In this document: in pieces, positions 53,125 through 64,000 of the stretch | Layout of the letters: the number at the start of each line of letters is the position of its first letter | How positions within the stretch are numbered: the first letter of the stretch is position 1 | Source: RPQJ01 sp035554635 | Lineage (GTDB): Bacteria > Pseudomonadota > Gammaproteobacteria > Steroidobacterales > Steroidobacteraceae | Length of the DNA stretch: 64,000 nucleotides | Direction of reading: 5' to 3' | Assembly: GCA_035554635.1 (NCBI GenBank) | Contig: DATMIB010000003.1 | Span: 11,329-75,328, forward strand | The notes under the pieces: generated by a model | Seen by the model: the letters and a program-made list of their open reading frames with translations, nothing else | Told to the model about the DNA's origin: nothing | Database searches by the model: none | Made by a program: the position numbers and the translations under genes

Positions 53125-53152
53125 TTGACAGCAGCGAAAAACGCCGCATAAT
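53125..53152 (+). promoter_or_regulatory. rrn promoter P3
   Basis: TTGACA (53125-53130), 16 bases, CATAAT (53147-53152), almost identical to P2 and 99 bases downstream of it. Confidence 0.8.
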
Positions 53153-53181
53153 GAGCGGCTCACCTCGGCGAGTTCCGAGGC

Positions 53182-53193
53182 GCTCTTTAAAAA
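53182..53193 (+). promoter_or_regulatory. boxA antitermination site in the rrn leader
   Basis: GCTCTTTAAAAA matches the rrn boxA element bound by NusB-NusE. It recurs in the 16S-23S spacer. Confidence 0.75.
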
Positions 53194-53322
53194 TCGAAAC
53201 AGGTAATTTGTGTGGGGACTCGCGTCGATCGTTGTCGAGTGCAACATCAACGGCGAGTACCAATTAGCCAGTAAATACTGAACTAGTTGGGATTCTCTCC
53301 GAGCATGAAAGTCGCAAGACTT

Positions 53323-54858
<1,536 letters not shown>

Positions 54859-54980
54859 AAAAGACCGCACGAGCTTCGGCTCGATGCGAGTCCCCATTCA
54901 AGTTACCTGTATCGATGAACGCGTAGCTGGACTGATCGCCGGCGCCGCAGGCAGTTGCCTGGGGCCTTGTCTGGAAAGCC

Positions 54981-55057
54981 GGGTCTGTAGCTCAGTTGGT
55001 CAGAGCGCACCCCTGATAAGGGTGAGGCCGGAAGTTCGAATCTTCCCAGACCCACCA
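54981..55057 (+). tRNA. ileT: tRNA-Ile (GAT)
   Basis: 77 nt including encoded CCA. Acceptor GGGTCTG/CAGACCC, anticodon GAT at 55015-55017 in a CTGATAA loop, T-arm GTTCGAATC. Standard first tRNA of the 16S-23S spacer. Confidence 0.97.
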
Positions 55058-55075
55058 TTCTGGGGATCTGACCGA

Positions 55076-55151
55076 GGGGCCATAGCTCAGCTGGGAGAGC
55101 ACCTGCTTTGCAAGCAGGGGGTCGCCGGTTCGATCCCGGCTGGCTCCACCA
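55076..55151 (+). tRNA. alaT: tRNA-Ala (TGC)
   Basis: 76 nt including encoded CCA. Acceptor GGGGCCA/TGGCTCC, anticodon TGC at 55109-55111 in a TTTGCAA loop, T-arm GTTCGATCC. 18 bases after tRNA-Ile. Confidence 0.97.
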
Positions 55152-55248
55152 GATCAGTCGACAGCTTGGCGTGACACCACGCATGCACCGCATCGAGCGA
55201 ATCGATGCATGCGTGGTCTCACGCGTCGCAGTGGAAACTGCAATGCGC

Positions 55249-55260
55249 GCTCTTTAAAAA
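55249..55260 (+). promoter_or_regulatory. boxA in the 16S-23S spacer
   Basis: GCTCTTTAAAAA, identical to the copy in the leader, 134 bases before the 23S start. Keeps antitermination through the long 23S gene. Confidence 0.7.
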
Positions 55261-55393
55261 TTCGAATTTGGGTATGACGCCGAGGATCAAGTTGTTTCAA
55301 CTTGAAATTCGAAAGCGTGTCGCATTCGTGAGAGAGATACCAGCTGATTGATATTATTTGGTCCACGTAACCCAGAACGATTGGGGTTATATG

Positions 55394-58290
<2,897 letters not shown>

Positions 58291-58444
58291 ATAACACCCA
58301 ATCGGTCTGGAACGAGCTTCCGACCGTTGGCGTGTGACCGATAGATTCAGCGACGTGTATCGCTCTGAAGTTTGCGACACGCTTTGCGCTCATACCCCGA
58401 TTCGAATTCAGCGCCCGCGCGCTTGCGCGCGGCGTGAACCAGTT

Positions 58445-58563
58445 TGCCTGGCGGCCATAGCGAGCGGGAACCACCCGATCCCATTCCGAACTCGGAAGTG
58501 AAAACGCTCTGCGCCGATGGTAGTTTGCCCTTCGGGCATGCAAGAGTAGGTCACTGCCAGGCT
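58445..58563 (+). rRNA. rrf: 5S ribosomal RNA
   Basis: About 119 nt starting TGCCTGGCGGCCATAGCG and ending CACTGCCAGGC, which pairs with the 5' end. The CCGATCCCATTCCGAACTCGG loop is standard. No tRNA gene is seen in the 23S-5S spacer. Confidence 0.95.
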
Positions 58564-58573
58564 CTTAAACAGA

Positions 58574-58610
58574 AGCCCCGCCGGAGAAATCCAGCGGGGC
58601 TTTTTCTTTT
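58574..58610 (+). terminator. Rho-independent terminator of the rrn operon
   Basis: AGCCCCGC (58574-58581) pairs with GCGGGGCT (58594-58601), followed by a T-rich tail (TTTTTCTTTT). 11 bases after 5S. Confidence 0.92.
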
Positions 58611-58700
58611 CCGCGTCGTTGCCGCTTCCGTGCGAGGCGCCGAGTGCCGCTCGGTTGCCCACACTTTCGCCTGGCCGTCGTGTCGACGGATGATTCGATC

Positions 58701-59273
58701 ATGGAAAAAATCTTCATCACCGCCGGCGAACTGCTGCGGGACTCCTTCCGGCTCGCGGCGCAGATCCACGCGAGCGGTTTCCGGCCCGACTTCATCGTCG
58801 GCATCTGGCGCGGCGGCACTCCGGTCGGCATCGCGATCCAGGAATACTTCGAGTACGTGGGCGAGCGCCCCGACCACATCGCGGTGCGCACCTCCGCGTA
58901 CGTCGGCATCGGCGAGATGTCGAAGACCATACGCGTGCACGGCCTGCACTACGTCATCGACGAGGCAGAGGCCGACGATTCCCTGCTGATCGTCGACGAC
59001 GTGTTCGACTCGGGCAGCAGCATCGAGGCGCTGCTCGCCGAGCTCGCCGGCAAGATGCGGCTCAACATGCCGCAGCAGGTCCGGATTGCGACGCCCTGGT
59101 ACAAGCCGGGCAACAACCGCACGACCCGGGTGCCGGACTACTACCTGCACAAGACCGACGCCTGGCTCGTGTTTCCGCACGAACTCGGCGGCCTGACGCT
59201 CGACGAGATCCGGACGGGCAAGTCGGAACTGGCACCGATCCTCGACCTGCTGCAGCCGTCACAGCGCGACTGA
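58701..59273 (+). CDS. Phosphoribosyltransferase (hypoxanthine-type, purine salvage)
   Basis: 190 residues from ATG 58701. Type I PRTase: PRPP-binding motif LLIVDDVFDSGSSIEAL, hood region FIVGIWRGGTPVGIAI, and a C-terminal WLVFPHELGG. The pattern FxxxGExLxDSFRLA and RGG in the hood resemble xanthine/hypoxanthine PRTases of proteobacteria. Base specificity cannot be read from sequence. It follows the rrn terminator with its own transcription unit; the frame extends further upstream, but the ATG gives the normal N-terminus. Confidence 0.85.
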   Translation: MEKIFITAGELLRDSFRLAAQIHASGFRPDFIVGIWRGGTPVGIAIQEYFEYVGERPDHIAVRTSAYVGIGEMSKTIRVHGLHYVIDEAEADDSLLIVDDVFDSGSSIEALLAELAGKMRLNMPQQVRIATPWYKPGNNRTTRVPDYYLHKTDAWLVFPHELGGLTLDEIRTGKSELAPILDLLQPSQRD

Positions 59274-59317
59274 CCGACAACTGATCGCGCGTCGCGGGGC
59301 GGACGCGGCGTTGCCGC

Positions 59318-61141
59318 TCAACGGCCTGCGTTGCTGCGTTTCGCGTCGAGTTCCGCCCAGCGCTCGAATGCCGTCTCCAGTTCGCGCTCGATTGCCTGCG
59401 CCCGCGCCGCGTCGGCGCGCATCTGCTCGCCGCCACGCTTGTGGTAGTCCGCGCCGCTCATGGCCTCGGTCAGCGCCTTCTGCTCGGCCTCGAGCGCCTC
59501 GATCCGGCCAGGCAGTTCTTCGAGTTCGCGATTCTCCTTGTAGCTGAGCTTGGTCTTCGCGTGCTCCCCGGCCCGCACCACGCCTGGCGCAGCGGACGGC
59601 TTCGGTCCGGCGGCGACACGCGGCCCCGCGGCGACGCCGGCCGGACGCTGCCGCACCCAGTCGCCATAACCGCCGACGTACTCGCGCCAGAGCCCGCTGC
59701 CCTCCGGGGCGAGCACCTGTGTGACGACGTTGTCGAGGAACCGGCGGTCGTGGCTCACGAGCAGCAGCGTGCCCGAGTACTCGAGCAGCGTCTGCTCGAG
59801 CAGCTCGAGCGATTCGATGTCGAGGTCATTGGTCGGCTCGTCGAGCACGAGCACGTTCGCCGGCTTCGCGAACAGGCGCGCCAGCAGCAGCCGGTTGCGC
59901 TCGCCACCCGAAAGCATCCGTACCGGCGAGTCGGCACGATGCGCCGGGAACAGGAAATCGCCGAGGTAGCTCACCACGTGCCGACGTTGGGCGCCTTCGC
60001 CGACCCAATCCGAGTTGGGGCTCACGGTCGCGGCGACGCTCGCGTCCGGGTCGAGTTGCGCACGCAACTGGTCGAAGTAGGCGACGGCGAGCTGGGTCCC
60101 GAGCCGAACTTCGCCCGTGTCGGGCGGCAGTTCGCCGAGGATCAGCTTGAGCAGCGTCGACTTGCCGGCGCCGTTCGGCCCGACCACGCCGATGCGGTCG
60201 CCGCGCATCACGCGCAGGTCGAGGTCGCGCACGATCGCGCGTTCGCCGTAGCGCTTGCCGACGTGCTCGAGTTCGGCGATGAGCTTGCCCGAGCGCTCGC
60301 CCGCATCGAGGCCGAGTCGGACGTCGCCGATGCGCTCGCGCCGCGCCTCGCGCTCACGACGCAACTGCTCGAGGCGCTTGACGCGGCCCTCGTTGCGCGT
60401 GCGCCGGGCCTCGACGCCCTTGCGGATCCAAGCCTCCTCCTGCGCCCAGAACTTCTCGAACTTGCGGTGCGCGACGGCCTCGTCGGCCAGTTGCTCGGCC
60501 TTGCGACGCTCGTAGGCCGCGAAGTTGCCGGGGAACGAGCGCAACGCACCGCGATCGAGCTCGACGATGCGGGTCGCGACGCGGTCGAGGAACGCGCGGT
60601 CGTGCGTCACGACGATCGCGGTCGGCCCGTCGATCAGCAGCTGCTCCAACCGCTCGATCGCGTCGATGTCGAGGTGGTTAGTGGGCTCGTCGAGCAGCAG
60701 CAACTGCGGCTCGAGCGCGAACGCAGCCGCGAGTGCCGCACGCTTGCGCTCACCACCCGAGAGCGTCGCGACATCAGCCGCGCCATCGAGCCCGAAGCGA
60801 TGCAAGTACTCGACCAGGCGGGCGTCGATCCGCCAACGCGCGCGTTCATCGTCGATCGAGTCCAGATCGCAATTGAGCGCCAACGATTCACGCAGCGTCG
60901 GCATCGGCTCGAGCTCCGGCTCCTGTCGCACCGCCACGACGCGCAGGCCCGCAGAACGCTGCATTTCGCCTGCGTCGAGGCTGGCCCGGCCCGTGATCAC
61001 GTCGAGCAGCGAAGACTTGCCCGTGCCATTGCGGCCGATGAGTCCGATGCGCTCTCCGGGCTCGATGGAGAGATCCGCGCGGTCGAGAAGGGGATGCGTG
61101 CCAAACGCAAGCTCCGCGCCTGTAATCGTGAGCAGTGACAT
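59318..61141 (-). CDS. uup: ABC-F ATPase Uup
   Basis: 607 residues with two ABC domains. Domain 1: Walker A GRNGTGKSS, signature LSGGERKRAALAAAF, Walker B LLLLDEPTNHLDI. Domain 2: Walker A GPNGAGKST, signature LSGGERNRLLLARLF, VLVLDEPTNDLDI. Between them a charged linker with RRTRNEGRVKRLEQLRRERE, and at the C-terminus a coiled coil (RELEELPGRIEALEAEQKALTEA, the Uup C-terminal domain that binds DNA in E. coli). ABC-F proteins act on ribosomes or, for Uup, also prevent precise transposon excision. Convergent with the phosphoribosyltransferase gene. Confidence 0.94.
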   Translation of the reverse strand: MSLLTITGAELAFGTHPLLDRADLSIEPGERIGLIGRNGTGKSSLLDVITGRASLDAGEMQRSAGLRVVAVRQEPELEPMPTLRESLALNCDLDSIDDERARWRIDARLVEYLHRFGLDGAADVATLSGGERKRAALAAAFALEPQLLLLDEPTNHLDIDAIERLEQLLIDGPTAIVVTHDRAFLDRVATRIVELDRGALRSFPGNFAAYERRKAEQLADEAVAHRKFEKFWAQEEAWIRKGVEARRTRNEGRVKRLEQLRREREARRERIGDVRLGLDAGERSGKLIAELEHVGKRYGERAIVRDLDLRVMRGDRIGVVGPNGAGKSTLLKLILGELPPDTGEVRLGTQLAVAYFDQLRAQLDPDASVAATVSPNSDWVGEGAQRRHVVSYLGDFLFPAHRADSPVRMLSGGERNRLLLARLFAKPANVLVLDEPTNDLDIESLELLEQTLLEYSGTLLLVSHDRRFLDNVVTQVLAPEGSGLWREYVGGYGDWVRQRPAGVAAGPRVAAGPKPSAAPGVVRAGEHAKTKLSYKENRELEELPGRIEALEAEQKALTEAMSGADYHKRGGEQMRADAARAQAIERELETAFERWAELDAKRSNAGR

Positions 61142-61270
61142 GTGCGATCGTTGCAGTCGTTGCAGTTAAGTAGAAGTTCGTAGTGGAAGAAACGGGTGTG
61201 CTGCGTTGCAACGTTACACGATCATTCGGGCACGGGCCGCAGCGGTGGCCGATTCGAGCTCGAGAACACC

Positions 61271-63256
61271 ATGAAGATTGCTTTCCCACAAGGCTGGGTC
61301 CGGATGGGCTCCAGCCTCATCGTGTTTGCGTCCCTGCTCTTCGGAGCGGCCGCAGCCAACGCCGGCGACGTCGCGCCCGGACTCGAGAACGAGTCCTGCC
61401 TCGGCTGCCACAAGGATGCCGTCGTGGAGTCGACGGCGCACGCGGGCACGCAGTGCGCCGAGTGCCACACGAACATCACGAAGGAACACGACGGCGCGCT
61501 GCCGGCCGAACTCAAGCTCGAGGCCGACGCGATCTGCGCGCAGTGCCACGGCATGGCCTCGAAGCAGTTGCCGAAGAGCGTCCACGCCGACCACACCTGC
61601 AAGAAGTGCCATGGCCCGGCACACAAGATCGAGACGGCCGCGACGCCGGATTCGAAGATCTCGCGCGTCGGCCAGGTCAAGACCTGCGGCAAGTGCCATG
61701 ACGAAGTCATCGGCAGCTTCGAGCAGAGCGTGCACGGTCGCGGCCTGCTCCGGTCGGGCCTGACCCAGGCCTCGCCGTCGTGCAGCGACTGCCACGGCGC
61801 GCACAACATCGCCGCGCACGCGGACGACAAGGCCAAGACCGGCCACATGAAGTCGCCCGAGACCTGCGGCGCCTGCCACGAGACCGTCCTCAAGGACTGG
61901 GAGTCGAGCGCCCACGGTGCACTCTGGAAGGACGGCAAGGCCGGCCCGGTCTGCGTCGACTGCCACGTCGACGAGCACAACGTCGCCGATCCGACCTCGG
62001 CCGAGATGCGCAAGCACATGCCGGTCGAGTGCGGCGGCTGCCACGAGGAAGACCTCCACACGTTCCGCGACAGCTTCCACGGCAAGGCGACGGCGCTCGG
62101 CTGGACGTCGGTCGCGATGTGCTCCGACTGCCACACCGCGCACCGCAACCTGCCGACGGCCGACCCGCAGTCGAGCGTGCACCCCGACAACCTCAAGGCG
62201 ACCTGCGGCAGCTGCCATCCGAAGGAAGTCGAAGTCGCCGGCTTCATGACGTTCGACCCGCACGTCAATCCGCACGACGAGGCGACGCTGCCGCAGCTGC
62301 GCTTCATCTACTTCTTCATGACGGGCCTGCTGCTCGGCGTGTTTGCCTTCTTCGGCGTCCACCTGCTGCTCTGGCTGCAGCGCGCCCTGGTCGGCAAGCT
62401 CCGCGGCGAGTTCACGGCCGGCCACGGTGGCCACGGCCCGTACGTCCGCCGCTTCGGCCGCGGCCAGATCTGGCTGCACGTGTCGATCGTGGTGAGCTTC
62501 CTGATGCTGTCGGTCAGCGGCCTGCCGCTGAAGTTCGCGACGGCGCCGTGGGCCGACACGATGATCGGCTACCTCGGCGGCGCCTATGCGGCGACCATCA
62601 TCCACCGCATCGCCGCCGTGATCACGTTCGGCTACTTCGCCGTGCACATCGGCATGCTGGTCTGGGGCTGGTTCGTCAAGGGCGAGCGTGGCTTCTTCTG
62701 GGGCTTCCGCTCGATGGTCCCGCAGCTCAAGGACCTGCAGGACTTCATCGCCAACGTGAAGTACTTCCTGTACCTCGGCCCGCGTCCGAAGTTCGACCGG
62801 TTCACGTACTGGGAGAAGTTCGACTACCTGGCCGTGTTCTGGGGCGTCGCGATGATCGGCGTGTCCGGCCTCATGCTGTGGTTCCCGGAGTTCTTTGCCA
62901 GGTTCCTGCCGGGCTGGGCGCTGAACGCGGCCTACATCATCCATAGCGACGAGGCGCTGCTGGCCACGGGCTTCATCTTCCTGTTCCACTTCTTCCACAC
63001 GCACCTGCGGCCGGAAGCGTTCCCGATGGATCCGGTGATCTTCACGGGTTCGATGCCGCTCGAGCGCTTCAAGGAAGAGCGTCCGCTCGAGTACGAGCGC
63101 ATGGTGGCGGCGGGCACGCTGGAGCAGCACCTGGTGCCGGCGCCGGAGCAGTCGAACCTGACTGCGGCCTACGTGTTCGGCACGATCGCCGTCATCGTCG
63201 GCCTGGCCTGCGCCGCGGGCATCTTCGTGGCGCTGTGGGGCCTGTTCTTCGGCTGA
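61271..63256 (+). CDS. Undecaheme cytochrome c fused to a membrane cytochrome b
   Basis: 661 residues from ATG 61271. A signal peptide (about 1-31, ending AAAANA) exports the N-terminus. Residues ~40-320 carry eleven CxxCH heme-c motifs, starting at residues 43, 62, 89, 110, 139, 171, 199, 228, 254, 284 and 312. From ~345 about seven membrane helices follow, with His residues in pairs (WLHVSIVVSF, IIHRIAAVITFGYFAVH, IIHSDEALLATGFIFLFHF), as in cytochrome b561/thiosulfate-reductase b subunits. It would pass electrons between the quinone pool and periplasmic hemes. A terminator follows it. Substrate or partner enzyme is unknown. Confidence 0.9.
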   Translation: MKIAFPQGWVRMGSSLIVFASLLFGAAAANAGDVAPGLENESCLGCHKDAVVESTAHAGTQCAECHTNITKEHDGALPAELKLEADAICAQCHGMASKQLPKSVHADHTCKKCHGPAHKIETAATPDSKISRVGQVKTCGKCHDEVIGSFEQSVHGRGLLRSGLTQASPSCSDCHGAHNIAAHADDKAKTGHMKSPETCGACHETVLKDWESSAHGALWKDGKAGPVCVDCHVDEHNVADPTSAEMRKHMPVECGGCHEEDLHTFRDSFHGKATALGWTSVAMCSDCHTAHRNLPTADPQSSVHPDNLKATCGSCHPKEVEVAGFMTFDPHVNPHDEATLPQLRFIYFFMTGLLLGVFAFFGVHLLLWLQRALVGKLRGEFTAGHGGHGPYVRRFGRGQIWLHVSIVVSFLMLSVSGLPLKFATAPWADTMIGYLGGAYAATIIHRIAAVITFGYFAVHIGMLVWGWFVKGERGFFWGFRSMVPQLKDLQDFIANVKYFLYLGPRPKFDRFTYWEKFDYLAVFWGVAMIGVSGLMLWFPEFFARFLPGWALNAAYIIHSDEALLATGFIFLFHFFHTHLRPEAFPMDPVIFTGSMPLERFKEERPLEYERMVAAGTLEQHLVPAPEQSNLTAAYVFGTIAVIVGLACAAGIFVALWGLFFG

Positions 63257-63282
63257 TCCTGATCAGCCGGACGGACTGAAAG

Positions 63283-63312
63283 GGGCCGATCCTCCGGGAT
63301 CGGCCCTTTTTT
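63283..63312 (+). terminator. Rho-independent terminator after the cytochrome fusion gene
   Basis: GGGCCGATCC (63283-63292), loop TCCG, GGATCGGCCC (63297-63306) and six T residues. 26 bases after the stop. Confidence 0.92.
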
Positions 63313-63401
63313 GTGGAAAACCGGCATTGGTCTGGGCAAAAACCCGGCTATCCTCCCGCCGGGTTGGACTGCGTCCACGACGCAGGAAGGAAACGACAAG
63401 C

Positions 63402-64000
63402 ATGAGAAGCTTCATCTCCGTGATTTCCCGCAGCAGGCTCAGCCTGCTCGGCGCCGCCATCGCGGCGGCGGCATTCGTCCTGTTCATCACGCTGTTCGTG
63501 ATGGAGATGCTCGGGTTCGAGGGCGGCCCCTACCTCGGCATCCTGAGCTACCTGGTCCTGCCGCTGTCGGTGGTGATCGGCGTGCTGCTGATCCCGCTGG
63601 GTGTCTGGCGCGCCAAGAAGCGCGAGGCGCGCGGCGAGAAGGAACCGTCGCTGCCGGTGGTCGACTTCAACAAGGCCGCGACGCGCCGGGCGCTGGCCAC
63701 CTTCGGCCTGCTGTCGCTGGTCGGCGTGGTCGTGCTCGCGGTGGGCAGCTTCAAGGCCGTCCACTGGATGGAGTCGGTCGAGTTCTGCGGCACGGCCTGC
63801 CACACGGTCATGCAGCCGGAGTACACGACCTACCAGCGTTCGCCGCACTCACGCGTGGCCTGCGCCGACTGCCACATCGGCTCCGGCGCCGACTGGTTCG
63901 TCAAGTCCAAGATCTCGGGCAGCTGGCAGCTGATCGCGGTCACGTTCAACCTGTACCCGACGCCGATCCCGACGCCGGTGCACAACCTGCGCCCGGCCCG
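63402..64000 (+). CDS. NapC/NirT-type membrane cytochrome c, 5' part only
   Basis: The first 199 codons are in the window; the frame is open at the right edge. Start ATG 63402 with GGAAGG upstream. Two hydrophobic helices (about residues 14-32 and 43-66) and a third at ~92-110 are followed by heme motifs: first FCGTACHTVM, where three residues lie between the Cys pair (CX3CH), then ACADCHIGSGADWF (CxxCH). NapC-type proteins take electrons from quinol and pass them to periplasmic multiheme enzymes. The multiheme/cytochrome b gene is only 145 bases upstream, so the two probably work together. Confidence 0.85.
   Translation, partial: MRSFISVISRSRLSLLGAAIAAAAFVLFITLFVMEMLGFEGGPYLGILSYLVLPLSVVIGVLLIPLGVWRAKKREARGEKEPSLPVVDFNKAATRRALATFGLLSLVGVVVLAVGSFKAVHWMESVEFCGTACHTVMQPEYTTYQRSPHSRVACADCHIGSGADWFVKSKISGSWQLIAVTFNLYPTPIPTPVHNLRPA

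Larger units (their letters stand above)
52972..53163 (+). repeat. Tandem direct repeat carrying rrn promoters P2 and P3
   Basis: Two copies of ~90 bases (from GCAACG at 52972 and at 53077) share GAGCTGAAAA, CCGACGAAA, AAAGTTTTCGAAGGTGTTGACAG and CCGCATAATG. A third, more diverged copy of the TTGAC part forms P1. The stretch 52856-53322 contains no protein gene. Confidence 0.75.

Noticed and set aside
59441..61138. Plus-strand frame of ~565 codons opposite uup
   Set aside because: Antisense to a full-length ABC-F protein; product is low-complexity Arg/Glu/Val-rich.
61214..63130. Minus-strand frame of ~638 codons opposite the cytochrome fusion
   Set aside because: Antisense shadow; the plus-strand frame has eleven heme motifs and membrane helices, which cannot arise by chance.

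Overview
This is a high-GC chromosomal segment (protein-coding parts roughly two thirds G+C or more, strongly GC-biased third codon positions) from a gammaproteobacterium. The evidence is a complete rrn operon with 16S-tRNA-Ile-tRNA-Ala-23S-5S, a type IV pilus Chp chemosensory cluster, an ampD-ampE pair, and a gene order (yggS/proC/yggT/yggU/DUF4426 divergent from pilT-pilU; pyrB-ruvX-yqgE-tonB-gshB divergent from pilGHIJ-chpA-chpC; bioA-rsmE) that I recall, from memory and not from a search, as the P. aeruginosa PA0388-PA0420 block. The lineage looks closer to high-GC Xanthomonadales/Nevskiales-like groups than to Pseudomonas, but I cannot place it to family. I see no insertion sequence, prophage, integrase or CRISPR array.

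Layout. 1-5.7 kb: end of an RND efflux adaptor, a YafK/ErfK-like L,D-transpeptidase-fold protein, nucleosidase PpnN, two small unknown proteins, MsrB, a lipoprotein FKBP, a YbhB-like protein and an alpha/beta hydrolase. 5.8-9.4 kb (minus strand): HU, DUF4426, YggU, YggT, ProC, YggS. 9.5-12.9 kb: pilT followed by two pilU-type ATPase genes. 12.9-18.5 kb (minus): a small unknown protein, a PyrK-like flavoprotein, PyrB, RuvX, YqgE, TonB, GshB. 18.7-29.1 kb: pilG-pilH-pilI-pilJ-chpA-chpC, a chemotaxis-like pathway that presumably feeds the neighbouring pilus retraction motors. 29.2-33.2 kb (minus): a GDYXXLXY-like protein, a DUF2157 protein, RsmE, BioA. 33.2-46.5 kb: AmpD, AmpE and a scattered cobalamin set: BtuF, a PduO-type adenosyltransferase, BtuB under a cobalamin riboswitch, a BtuD-like ATPase and a BtuC-like permease. 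These are interleaved with a HisN-like phosphatase, an NmrA-like reductase, an SMR pump, a predicted membrane metzincin, PdxH, TyrA and a GGDEF protein. 46.6-52.9 kb: RppH, DUF6776, ErpA, a Ppx/GppA protein, an M23 endopeptidase and TyrS. 52.9-58.6 kb: rrn operon with three tandem promoters. 58.7-64 kb: a phosphoribosyltransferase, the ABC-F protein Uup, an 11-heme cytochrome c fused to a membrane cytochrome b, and the start of a NapC/NirT-type cytochrome cut by the window edge.

Most striking points: an undeca-heme/cytochrome-b fusion next to a NapC-like protein (possible transmembrane electron conduit); a predicted membrane-anchored metzincin with an HExxHxxGxxD zinc site in an overlapping pair with the BtuD-like gene; three tandem PilT/PilU motors next to a Chp system that lacks local pilK and chpB; an orphan PyrK-like subunit in the place pyrC often occupies; and three repeated rrn promoters. 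Family assignments rest on motifs and lengths read by eye; no database search was run.
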